Source of the DNA: Aurantimonas sp. HBX-1
GTDB lineage: Bacteria; Pseudomonadota; Alphaproteobacteria; Rhizobiales; Rhizobiaceae
DNA: 64,000 nucleotides
Assembly: GCF_021391535.1 (NCBI RefSeq)
Contig: NZ_CP090066.1
Coordinates: forward strand, 1,625,501 to 1,689,500
Direction: 5' to 3'
Shown in pieces: positions 34,969 through 43,127 of the stretch (positions within the stretch are counted from its first letter, which is position 1; each line of letters starts with the position of its first letter). The notes under the pieces are model-generated. The model did no database searches. It had not been told where the DNA came from and was given only the letters and a program-made list of their open reading frames with translations. Made by a program: the position numbers and the translations under genes.

Positions 34969-36279
34969 TCAGCCGGCGCGGCCGAAGACCCGCTCGAAGA
35001 TCGTGCCGACATGCTTGGTGTGGTAGCCGAGATCGAACTTTTCGCGCAGCTCGGCTTCAGGCAGCGCAGCCGTGACCTCCGGGTCGGCGAGCAGCTCGGT
35101 CAGGAAGTCCTTGTCCTCTTCCCAGACCTTCATCGCGTTGCGCTGCACGAGACGGTAGGCGTCCTCGCGGGAAACGCCCGCCTGGGTCAGCGCCAGCAGC
35201 ACCCGCTGCGAGTGGACGAGGCCCTTGAACTTGTTGAGGTTGGCCAGCATGCGGTCGGGATAGACCAAGAGCTTGTCGATGACGCCGGTCAGACGGGCGA
35301 GGCCGAAGTCGAGCGTCACCGTCGCGTCGGGCCCGATATAGCGCTCGACCGAGGAGTGGGAGATGTCCCGCTCGTGCCAGAGCGCGACGTTCTCCATCGC
35401 CGGCATCGCATAGGACCGCACCATGCGGGCAAGGCCGGTGAGGTTCTCGGTCAGCACCGGGTTGCGCTTGTGCGGCATCGCCGACGAGCCCTTCTGGCCT
35501 GGGGCGAAATATTCCTCGACCTCCAGCACCTCGGTGCGCTGCAGGTGGCGGATCTCGGTGGCCAGCCGCTCTATCGACGAGGCGATGACGCCGAGCGTGG
35601 CGAAGAACATCGCGTGCCGGTCGCGCGGGATGATCTGCGTCGACACCGGCTCGGGCGTCAGGCCCATGGCCTTGGCAACATGCAGCTCCACACGCGGGTC
35701 GATGTTGGCGAAAGTGCCGACAGCGCCGGAGATGGCGCAGGTGGCGATCTCGGCGCGGGCCGCGACCAGGCGCTCGCGGCAGCGGCTGAACTCGGCATAG
35801 GCGAGGGCGAGCTTGACGCCGAACGTCGTCGGCTCGGCGTGGATGCCGTGCGAGCGGCCGATGGTGACCGTGTCGCGATGCTCGAAGGCACGCCGCTCCA
35901 GCGCCGCCAGCAGGCCGTCGAGATCGGCGATGAGGATGTCGGAGGCCCGGGCCAGCTGCACGCTGAGACAGGTGTCGAGCACGTCGGACGAGGTCATGCC
36001 CTGGTGGACGAAGCGGGCGTCCGGTCCGACGATCTCCGACAGATGGGTAAGGAAGGCGATGACGTCGTGCTTGGTCTCGCGCTCGATCTCGTCGATGCGA
36101 TCGACGTCGAAGGTTGCGGCATTGCCCTTCTCCCAGATCGTCCGGGCGGCGCTTTCCGGGATGACGCCGAGCTCGGCCAGCGCGTCGCAGGCATGCGCCT
36201 CGATCTCGAACCAGATCCGGTACTTCGTCTCCTGCGACCAGACGGCGACCATGTCGGGGCGGGAATAGCGGGGGATCAT
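34969..36279 (-). CDS. purB: Adenylosuccinate lyase PurB
   Basis: 436 residues. The fumarase/aspartase-superfamily signature GSSAMPHKRNP is intact, and SHGIHAEPTTFG holds the catalytic His. It cleaves SAICAR to AICAR and adenylosuccinate to AMP, acting just after PurC and again at the end of AMP synthesis. The start was set at ATG 36279 (MIPRYSRPDM), the family's usual first residues. It is same-strand with, but 2.3 kb upstream of, purC. Confidence 0.98.
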   Translation of the reverse strand: MIPRYSRPDMVAVWSQETKYRIWFEIEAHACDALAELGVIPESAARTIWEKGNAATFDVDRIDEIERETKHDVIAFLTHLSEIVGPDARFVHQGMTSSDVLDTCLSVQLARASDILIADLDGLLAALERRAFEHRDTVTIGRSHGIHAEPTTFGVKLALAYAEFSRCRERLVAARAEIATCAISGAVGTFANIDPRVELHVAKAMGLTPEPVSTQIIPRDRHAMFFATLGVIASSIERLATEIRHLQRTEVLEVEEYFAPGQKGSSAMPHKRNPVLTENLTGLARMVRSYAMPAMENVALWHERDISHSSVERYIGPDATVTLDFGLARLTGVIDKLLVYPDRMLANLNKFKGLVHSQRVLLALTQAGVSREDAYRLVQRNAMKVWEEDKDFLTELLADPEVTAALPEAELREKFDLGYHTKHVGTIFERVFGRAG

Positions 36280-36634
36280 CGGCAGGGTCACTTTCGGGGC
36301 ATGGAGGCTTGCCGGGGCGATGTATCAGAGGCGCGGCGCCGCCTCAACGCGGGCATCGTCATGGATGCCGGATCTCGGCGTTGGATCCGGGCGGCGCGGG
36401 CACCGGTCCTGCCGGGGATACTGCTCACGCCGGTCTCGATCCGGGCCGCCGCCGTCGCCATCGCGGGGGCGGCACCGACCAACGGGCTCGCATGCTGCCG
36501 CGCAATGGGCAGGAACCCCAGCCATCGGACCTCCGTATCCTCGGTCTGGCGAACCCGACTCCCGGCCTGGCGACCCGGCTTCCAGCCTCAGCCGCGGCCA
36601 TTGCCAGCCGGTGCCGGGCCTTCGGTCCCTTCCG
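36280..36634. other. 355-bp stretch without a gene, containing a palindrome
   Basis: No open frame here shows gene-like composition. The only structure seen is an imperfect hairpin CCGGATC/GATCCGG (36368-36374 and 36384-36390, 9-base loop) in a GTCATGGATGCCGGAT context. That wording resembles the short intergenic palindromic repeats common in Rhizobiales; no second copy was noticed in the window. The stretch should hold the purB promoter, which I cannot place. Confidence 0.4.
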
Positions 36635-36943
36635 TCAGTCGGTGCGCGTGCAGGAGAAGTTGTCGCCGCTTGCCGGGGAGAACCAGCCCATCGTGTCGCC
36701 GGTGAAGCCCGACAGCGTGATGAAATAGTCGTCGGCGAAGAGCAGCGTGTAGGAGCCGTCGCTGCCTTCCTGCACCTCCTCGATCGGCATTTCCTCCGAG
36801 CCGTTGTCATAGGTGGTGGGCGTGAAGGTGAAGGTCGCGACCTCGCAATCCCACGTCCCTAGGAAGGGCAGTTCCTCCGAGGCGAGGGCGGAGGCCGGCG
36901 CCATGGCGAGAAGGGCGGCGGCGAGAAGGGAACGCAGGATCAT
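36635..36943 (-). CDS. Secreted small protein of unknown function
   Basis: 102 residues with a signal peptide (LLAAALLAMAPASALA). The mature part starts EELPFLGTWDCEVATFTF and contains a second Cys near the end (NFSCTRTD), so one disulfide is possible. Mostly beta-type sequence with an acidic middle. The GTWDCE start recalls small lipocalin-like secreted proteins, but no family can be assigned. Confidence 0.68.
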   Translation of the reverse strand: MILRSLLAAALLAMAPASALASEELPFLGTWDCEVATFTFTPTTYDNGSEEMPIEEVQEGSDGSYTLLFADDYFITLSGFTGDTMGWFSPASGDNFSCTRTD

Positions 36944-36985
36944 CGTCTGTCGGCTTTCTGGTGGCGCTCGAGGCGCGGGGTTGAT

Positions 36986-37990
36986 TCAGAGATCGCGCCA
37001 GCTCCGCATCGTGTCGGCGCGGGCGGATGTCGCGGCGAAGATGCCGCGGGCGATGGCGCGGGCCATGGTCGCCGCCGCGGCGGCGCCGAGCTCGGCGCGC
37101 TGGCGCGGATCGAGGATGGCATCGCTGCCGCCTGTCGCGACGCCGAAGACGAGGTCGCCGTCGAGATCGGTATGGACCGGCCAGAGCGCCCGGGCAAAGC
37201 CGTCATGGGCCGCGACGGCGAGGCGCCTCGCGCCGGCCTTGTCGAGCCTCGCGTCGGTGGCGACGATGCCGATCGTGGTGTTGCCGCCGGGCCGCGCGTC
37301 GAGCTTGGTGCGCATGTCGGCACCGTCGGCCGGCCAGGGAGACGGCAGGCCCAGCCCGCCGAATTCCCCCTCGATCTCGAAGGGAGCGGCCCAGAAATGC
37401 CGGGTCGATCCGACCAGCGGCGAGCCGACGGCATTGACCGCGACGAGGGCGGCGACGGTGATCCCGCTTGCCAGGACGGTGGAGGCTGAGCCGAGGCCGC
37501 CCCGGACGGTCGCCGTGGTGCACCCGGCGCCGGCGCCGACACTGCCGATCGCGAAGTCCCGCGCGGCGCCAGCGGCTGCGGCGTAGCCCATGTCGCGATA
37601 GGGCGGGAAGCGGCCCCAGGCCTTGTCGCCACCATTGGCGAGGTCGAAGAGGATCGCCGCGGGGACAATCGGGACGCGGGCGCCCGCGACCTCGAAGCCG
37701 CGGCCTTGTTCGGCGAGGAGCGCCATGACGCCGGCTCCCGCATCGAGGCCGAAGGCGGAGCCGCCGGACAGCACCAGCGCATCGATCGCCTGCACGGTGT
37801 TTTCCGGCTCCAGCAGCGCGGTCTCCCGCGTGCCCGGCGCGCCGCCGAGAATCGCTACCGAAGCGACGGCCGGCCGGTCGAAGATCACCGCCGTAGCGCC
37901 GCTCCGCAGCGCGTCGTCATACGCATGGCCGACGCTGATGCCCGGGACGTCGCTGATGAGGTTGCGGGCCCCCGCCCGCCATCCGCTCAT
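36986..37990 (-). CDS. P1 family (DmpA-type) N-terminal nucleophile peptidase
   Basis: 334 residues. DmpA/EstB-family protein: N-terminal GISVGHAYD, the LSGGSAFGLDAGAG segment, and the self-cleavage Gly-Ser in VRGGLGSAS (residues ~168-172) that frees the catalytic Ser. Members are L-aminopeptidase/D-esterases or beta-aminopeptidases. ATG 37990 lies three bases after the end of the solute-binding protein gene, so the two are one operon. This suggests import and hydrolysis of a peptide-like compound (inference). Confidence 0.88.
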   Translation of the reverse strand: MSGWRAGARNLISDVPGISVGHAYDDALRSGATAVIFDRPAVASVAILGGAPGTRETALLEPENTVQAIDALVLSGGSAFGLDAGAGVMALLAEQGRGFEVAGARVPIVPAAILFDLANGGDKAWGRFPPYRDMGYAAAAGAARDFAIGSVGAGAGCTTATVRGGLGSASTVLASGITVAALVAVNAVGSPLVGSTRHFWAAPFEIEGEFGGLGLPSPWPADGADMRTKLDARPGGNTTIGIVATDARLDKAGARRLAVAAHDGFARALWPVHTDLDGDLVFGVATGGSDAILDPRQRAELGAAAAATMARAIARGIFAATSARADTMRSWRDL

Positions 37991-37993
37991 GGC

Positions 37994-39121
37994 TCAGCCG
38001 CCGGCGTCGTCGGCAAAGTGGTCGCCGCGCCAGACCAGCACCCGGTAGACGTCGAGATCGGAATCGCCCTTGGCATCGAAGCGCACCGTGCCGAGCGCCG
38101 TGGCGAAGGCCTCTGACTGCAGCAGGGCGGGGATCGCCCGGCCGCTCTCGCGGGCAGCCCGCACGGCGGCGACGGCGATCTCGGTCGCGGCATAGGCCGG
38201 GCTGTAGTAGCCCCTGGGCGCCGTGTCGTCGGCCGGCGACGACGCGTCGGCGCCGCCGTTCAGTTCGGGAAAGCGCATGCGCGGCGCGACGGCGACGATG
38301 CCGTCCGGCAGCGGCACGTCGATGCTCGCCTCGTCGAGTAGCGATTCGCCCCCGACGATCTCCAGCGCGAGGCCCAGTTCGGCGGCATCGCGGGCGATCG
38401 TGGCGACGTCCGGTCGGTCGCCGGCAATGAAGAAGCGGGTGATGCCGGTGCGTTCCAGACGGCGGACCAGCGCGAACTGCTTCTCCTCGGCCGGGCGGTA
38501 ATTGTCGATCGTCTGCGGCACCATGCCCTGTTCCTCGAGCAGCCGGCGCACCGTGTCGGTCAGGCCGCGCGCGGTGATCGAGCCGTCCTCGACGAGCCCG
38601 AACGGCTGGTCGCGCCAGCGCGCGGCGAGGGTACGGGCGACGCTCGCGGCCTCGGCGTCGGAACGCGGGGCGATCCGCCAGACGAGGTCGCCGGTGCGTT
38701 CCCGCCGATCGGTCAGCCGGTTCGCCCGCACGCCGACGTCGAGCGTCGGGATGGAGGCCTCACGCAGGATCGGCAGGGCCGCCTCGATCGCCTCGGTGCA
38801 GAGGAAGCCGACGACGACCGTCACGTTCGTCGCCACGAAGGTCTCCGCCGCCTGGCGGCCACCTTCCGTCGAGCAGGCCGTGTCGGCGGTGACGGTCTCG
38901 ACGCTGCCGGCGGCGCCGGTCAGGCGCGCGACGGCAGCTTCCGCACCATCCCTCAGTTGCTCGCCGAGGATAGCCTCGCTCCCTGAGAGCGGCGCCGCGA
39001 CGCCGACGACGACCGGCGCCGGGCCGGCCGCCTGTTGTCCCCACGCCGGAGCGGACAGGCAGGCGGCGGCAAGGAGGAGGGCGCGGCGGAGCCGGCGGCG
39101 GGGCGTGCTGGCATCGGACAT
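37994..39121 (-). CDS. Branched-chain amino-acid-type ABC solute-binding protein
   Basis: 375 residues. A signal peptide (RALLLAAACLSAPAWGQ) is followed by a type I periplasmic-binding-protein fold (VGVAAPLSGSEAILGEQLRDGAEAA..., peripla_BP_6/LivK type). It binds an unknown amino acid or related small molecule for an ABC importer. The permease and ATPase genes are not next to it. Operon partner of the P1 peptidase downstream. Confidence 0.84.
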   Translation of the reverse strand: MSDASTPRRRLRRALLLAAACLSAPAWGQQAAGPAPVVVGVAAPLSGSEAILGEQLRDGAEAAVARLTGAAGSVETVTADTACSTEGGRQAAETFVATNVTVVVGFLCTEAIEAALPILREASIPTLDVGVRANRLTDRRERTGDLVWRIAPRSDAEAASVARTLAARWRDQPFGLVEDGSITARGLTDTVRRLLEEQGMVPQTIDNYRPAEEKQFALVRRLERTGITRFFIAGDRPDVATIARDAAELGLALEIVGGESLLDEASIDVPLPDGIVAVAPRMRFPELNGGADASSPADDTAPRGYYSPAYAATEIAVAAVRAARESGRAIPALLQSEAFATALGTVRFDAKGDSDLDVYRVLVWRGDHFADDAGG

Positions 39122-39307
39122 GATGCGACCTTATCGCGCGGCGCCGGCCGTGACGAGATGGCGTGCCCGCCTCGGCCCGCAGCCTGCCAGGCGCCTTTCG
39201 TCGCGGCCGGACGGGCCGTCTCCCCGCGTCGCCCCGCGCCCCCCGTGCGAATCCCGGCCGGCCGCACTATCTTGTGCGGTGAACGGTACGGGATCCGGCC
39301 GCAATGC

Positions 39308-39814
39308 ATGGAAGACGGTTTGCTGACCACATCGACGATCGACCGCGACAGCTTTCGCCAAGCCATGAGTCGCTTCGCCTCGGCGGTGCACCTGGCGACC
39401 ACCGACGGGCCGGCGGGCCGCCGCGGCGTGACGGTGTCGTCCGCCTGCTCGGTGTCGGACGACCCGGCGACGCTGCTCGTGTGCCTCAACACGTCGAGCC
39501 CGGCCAACGACCGCTTTGCCGAGAACGGCAATTTCGCGCTCAATCTCATGTCCGGGGCCGACGAGAACCTGGCCCGCGCCTTTGCCGGGGAGGGCGGGCT
39601 CGATCCGGACGAGCGTTTTGCCCTCGGCGAGTGGGAAATCATGCAGACCGGCGCGCCGGTGCTGCGTTCGGCGCTGGCCGGCTTCGACTGCCGGATGCGG
39701 GACACGCGCCTCGTCGCCACCCATCGGGTGATGATCGGTGAGGTCGTGGCGCTGCGCTGCGGCCCGCCCGGCCCGGCGCTGGTCTATCTCGACCGTCGCT
39801 ACCGGACGCTCTAG
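39308..39814 (+). CDS. Flavin reductase family protein
   Basis: 168 residues of the FMN-binding split-barrel flavin reductase family (RutF/HpaC type). The pattern includes FRQAMSRFASAVHLATT, RRGVTVSSACSVSDDPATLLVCLN and FALNLM, and ends in VYLDRRYRTL. Such enzymes supply reduced FMN to two-component monooxygenases; no oxygenase partner is adjacent. Start ATG 39308 is plausible but not certain, as a TTG five codons later is possible. MoxR gene follows at 41 bp. Confidence 0.82.
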   Translation: MEDGLLTTSTIDRDSFRQAMSRFASAVHLATTDGPAGRRGVTVSSACSVSDDPATLLVCLNTSSPANDRFAENGNFALNLMSGADENLARAFAGEGGLDPDERFALGEWEIMQTGAPVLRSALAGFDCRMRDTRLVATHRVMIGEVVALRCGPPGPALVYLDRRYRTL

Positions 39815-39854
39815 CCTCGTACCGTCGCCCCCCTACCCACAGGAAGCCGTAACC

Positions 39855-40769
39855 GTGACAATCCCATTGCCGGCATCGATCGACGAGACGGAGCGCCTGC
39901 TCGATCGCGAGGACTACGTCGCCGACCGGGCGCTCGCCACGGTGCTGTTCCTGTCGCTGAAGATGGGGCGGCCGCTGTTCCTGGAAGGCGAGGCGGGGGT
40001 CGGCAAGACGGAGATCGCCAAGGTCCTGGCACAGGCGCTCGGCCGGCCGCTGATCCGGCTGCAGTGCTACGAGGGCCTCGACGTCTCGTCGGCGCTGTAC
40101 GAGTGGAACTACGCCGCGCAGATGATCGAGATCCGGCTGCGCGAAGCCTCCGGCGACACTTCCCGCGACGCGACGCGCTCCGAGATCTTCTCCGAACGCT
40201 TCCTGATCCGACGGCCGATCCTGCAGGCGCTCGAGGGCGAGCCGGGCCGCGCGCCGGTACTGCTGATCGACGAGCTCGACCGCACCGACGAGGCGTTCGA
40301 GGCGTTCCTGCTGGAGATCCTGTCGGACAACCAGGTGACCATCCCGGAGCTTGGCACGATCCGCGCCGCAGAGCCGCCGATCGTCATCATCACCACCAAC
40401 CGCACGCGCGAGATCCACGACGCGTTGAAGCGCCGCTGCTTCTATCACTGGGTGGACTACCCGGGCGCCGATCGCGAACTGGAGATCGTCCACCGCAAGG
40501 CGCCGCGCGCCAATGCGGACCTCGCGGCGGAACTCGTCGCCTTCGTGCAGCGGCTGCGCCAGATCGACCTGTTCAAGGCGCCGGGCGTCGCCGAGACGAT
40601 CGACTGGGCCAATGCCCTCACCGAACTCAACGCCGTCGCGCTCGATCCCGCCCATGTCTCCGACACGCTCGGCGTCCTGCTCAAGTACCAGGACGACATC
40701 CAGCGCATGGAGCGGGGCGAGAGCCGCGAGATCCTCGAGCAGGTGAAACGCCAAATTGCCGCCTCGTGA
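39855..40769 (+). CDS. MoxR family AAA+ ATPase (CoxD-like)
   Basis: 304 residues from GTG 39855, which follows AGGAAG. Walker A GEAGVGKTE and Walker B VLLIDELD, with sensor 1 in IITTNRTRE. MoxR ATPases of this kind work with VWA proteins (CoxE type) as metal-centre chaperones; CoxD is needed for the CuSMo centre of CO dehydrogenase. The VWA gene starts four bases later, and XdhC-type and MoeA/MobA-type genes follow. The cluster as a whole points to molybdenum hydroxylase maturation. Confidence 0.88.
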   Translation: MTIPLPASIDETERLLDREDYVADRALATVLFLSLKMGRPLFLEGEAGVGKTEIAKVLAQALGRPLIRLQCYEGLDVSSALYEWNYAAQMIEIRLREASGDTSRDATRSEIFSERFLIRRPILQALEGEPGRAPVLLIDELDRTDEAFEAFLLEILSDNQVTIPELGTIRAAEPPIVIITTNRTREIHDALKRRCFYHWVDYPGADRELEIVHRKAPRANADLAAELVAFVQRLRQIDLFKAPGVAETIDWANALTELNAVALDPAHVSDTLGVLLKYQDDIQRMERGESREILEQVKRQIAAS

Positions 40770-40773
40770 CCCG

Positions 40774-42021
40774 ATGAACGGCCCCGGACCGGCCGTCGCC
40801 GACCCGGAGGGCCGGCTCGCCGACAACATCGTCTACTTCGCCCGGGCGCTGCGGAAGGCCGGGCTGAAGCTCGGACCCTCGACGACGATCGACGCCATCG
40901 AGGCGGTCAAGGTCGCCGGGCTCGCGTCGCGGGACGACTTCTACTGGACGCTGCATGCCGTCCTCGTCACCCGCCACGAGGACGACGCGCTCTTCGACGA
41001 GGCGTTCCGGCTGTTCTGGCGCTCGCGCGAACTGATCGAGAAGATGATCGCGATGTTCTCGCCGACCGCGCCGGCACGGCCCTCGGCCGAGAAGAAGCGG
41101 GCCGGCGAGGGGCGTGCGGCCGAGGCGATGTTCGAGGACGCCGAGCGGCGCCTGACGCGCCAGGAGAAGCCGCAGCTTGAGATCGACGCCAGCCTCACCG
41201 TCTCGGGCGACGAGGTGCTGCGGCGCAAGGACTTCGCGCAGATGACGCTGGCCGAAGTGGCGGAAGCCAAGCGCGCCATCGCGGCGCTTCGCCTGCCGGC
41301 CGACCGCGTGGCCACGCGCCGCTTCCGCCCCGATCCGCGCGGCCAGCGCATCGATCCGCGGGCGATGATGCGGGCGTCGATGCGCACCGGCGGCGACCTC
41401 GTGCTGCCGAAATTCCGCTCGCGCCGCGAGATCCACCCGCCGCTGGTGGTGATCGCCGATATCTCCGGCTCGATGAGCCAGTACACGCGGATCTTCCTGC
41501 ATTTCCTGCACGCACTGACCGAGAAGCGGCGGCGGGTGCACACGTTCCTGTTCGGCACGCGGCTCACCAACGTCACGCGGCAGATGCGCCGCAAGGATCC
41601 GGACGAGGCGCTGGCCGACTGCGCCGACGCGGTGAAAGACTGGTCCGGCGGCACGCGCATCGGCGCCGCGCTGGGTGCGTTCAATCGCGAGTGGTCGCGG
41701 CGGGTGCTGACGCAGGGGGCGGTCGTGTTGCTGATCACCGACGGTCTCGAACGCGATTCGGTCGAGGACCTCTCGAAACAGATGGAGCGGCTGCATAAAT
41801 CCTGTCGGCGTCTGATCTGGCTCAACCCGCTCCTGCGCTTCGACGGGTTTTCGGCTCGGGCGAAGGGCGTGCGGGCGATCCTGCCGCATGTCGACGAGTT
41901 CCGGTCGGTGCATTCGCTGGAGGCGATGGGCGCGCTCTGCGACGCGCTGACGGGCACCGGAGACCGGTACACCGATCCGAAGCTCTGGCTCGAGGCGGCG
42001 GAGCGGTCGATCGCTGCCTGA
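40774..42021 (+). CDS. VWA domain protein (CoxE-like)
   Basis: 415 residues. The N-terminal ~210 residues are the helical region usual in CoxE-type proteins; a VWA domain follows with an intact MIDAS motif DISGSMS (~234-240), a conserved Thr in GGTRIGAAL and the Asp in LLITDGLE. It is expected to act with the MoxR ATPase encoded immediately upstream. No ribosome site is evident, so translation is probably coupled to that gene. Confidence 0.87.
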   Translation: MNGPGPAVADPEGRLADNIVYFARALRKAGLKLGPSTTIDAIEAVKVAGLASRDDFYWTLHAVLVTRHEDDALFDEAFRLFWRSRELIEKMIAMFSPTAPARPSAEKKRAGEGRAAEAMFEDAERRLTRQEKPQLEIDASLTVSGDEVLRRKDFAQMTLAEVAEAKRAIAALRLPADRVATRRFRPDPRGQRIDPRAMMRASMRTGGDLVLPKFRSRREIHPPLVVIADISGSMSQYTRIFLHFLHALTEKRRRVHTFLFGTRLTNVTRQMRRKDPDEALADCADAVKDWSGGTRIGAALGAFNREWSRRVLTQGAVVLLITDGLERDSVEDLSKQMERLHKSCRRLIWLNPLLRFDGFSARAKGVRAILPHVDEFRSVHSLEAMGALCDALTGTGDRYTDPKLWLEAAERSIAA

Positions 42022-42084
42022 GCGGCGGACGGCGGTGCGCACGAAGCATGCGCCCTGCAGCGGCGCTGGTGAAGGAGACGGCAA

Positions 42085-42411
42085 ATGTCTGAAACGCTGG
42101 ATTTCGACGTCCTGAAGACGGCAGAAGCCTGGGCGGCGGAGGGGCGGCGCGTGGCGCTCGCCACCGTGGTCGAGACATGGGGCTCGGCGCCGCGGCCGAC
42201 GGGCAGCCATCTGGTGATCGATTCCGACGGCAATTTCGAGGGATCGGTGTCCGGCGGCTGCGTCGAGGGCGCGGTGGTCGCCGAGGCCGGCGACGTCATC
42301 GAGGCGGGCGAGCCGCGGATGCTGGAATTCGGCGTCGCCGACGAGACGGCATGGCGGGTCGGCCTCTCCTGCGGCGGCCGCATCCGGGTTTATGTCGAGC
42401 GGGTCAACTGA
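42085..42411 (+). CDS. XdhC/CoxI family protein, N-terminal-domain type
   Basis: 108 residues. Contains only the XdhC/CoxI N-terminal domain: VVETWGSAPRPTGSHLVI, then SVSGGCVEGAVV, then GLSCGGRIRVYVE. XdhC proteins bind molybdenum cofactor and insert the sulfurated form into xanthine dehydrogenase-like enzymes. The Rossmann half is encoded by the next gene, whose ATG shares one base with this stop (TGATG), so the protein is split into two coupled genes. GGAGAC precedes the ATG. Confidence 0.87.
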   Translation: MSETLDFDVLKTAEAWAAEGRRVALATVVETWGSAPRPTGSHLVIDSDGNFEGSVSGGCVEGAVVAEAGDVIEAGEPRMLEFGVADETAWRVGLSCGGRIRVYVERVN

Positions 42412-43127
42412 TGGACCGCGCGCTTCTCGCCGCCCTCAACGAGGAACGCGCCGCCCGCCGCGCCGCCGTCGTGGTGACCGACCTCGAGAGCGGCCGGCAG
42501 CGGCTGGTGCGCGAGGCCGAACTCGCCGGCGACCCGCTGGAGGAGGCCGTGGGCCGGGTGATCCGGACCGGCAAGTCCGGCATCGTCGAGACCGAGGCCG
42601 GCGAGATGTTCCTCAATGCGCATCTGCCACCGCCACGGCTCGTCGTCATCGGCGCCGTGCATATCAGCCAGGCGCTGGCGCCGATGGCGAAGCTCGCCGG
42701 CTACGACGTCGAGATCATCGACCCGCGCACCGCCTTCGCGACCGCGGACCGGTTCCCGGGGGTGCCGCTGCATGCCGAATGGCCGCAGGACGTGCTGGCT
42801 GCCCGGCCGCTCGACGCCTACACGGCGGTCTGCGCGATCACCCACGATCCGAAGATCGACGACTATCCGCTGATCGAGGCGCTGAAGGTCGGCTGCTTCT
42901 ATGTCGGCGCGCTCGGCAGCCGGAAGACCCATGCGCGGCGCGTCGACCGCCTGACCGAAGCCGGGCTTTCGCCCGCGATCATCGCCAGGATCGAGGCGCC
43001 GATCGGCGCCGATATCGGCGCCTCGGCGCCGGGCGAGATCGCCGTCGCCATCCTCGCCTCGGTGATCGCCGGATTCCGCAAGCGCAAGATGTTCGCCGAG
43101 CGCCGCGGCGAAACGGCAGCGGCATGA
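42411..43127 (+). CDS. XdhC family protein, Rossmann-domain type
   Basis: 238 residues. About 70 N-terminal residues resemble an abbreviated XdhC front part (RAALLA..., EAVGRVIRTGKSG). After it comes the XdhC Rossmann domain with the dinucleotide-binding start LVVIGAVHIS (the family's usual GGG/GxG is G-A-V-H here) and the CFYVGALGSRKTHARR signature. It probably pairs with the upstream 108-residue protein to deliver sulfurated molybdenum cofactor. The stop overlaps the next start (ATGA). Confidence 0.88.
   Translation: MDRALLAALNEERAARRAAVVVTDLESGRQRLVREAELAGDPLEEAVGRVIRTGKSGIVETEAGEMFLNAHLPPPRLVVIGAVHISQALAPMAKLAGYDVEIIDPRTAFATADRFPGVPLHAEWPQDVLAARPLDAYTAVCAITHDPKIDDYPLIEALKVGCFYVGALGSRKTHARRVDRLTEAGLSPAIIARIEAPIGADIGASAPGEIAVAILASVIAGFRKRKMFAERRGETAAA

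Noticed and set aside
36309..36862. Open frames in the empty stretch between purB and the secreted gene
   Set aside because: Codon composition is Arg/Ser/Pro-rich without conserved motifs, and part is antisense to the secreted protein gene.
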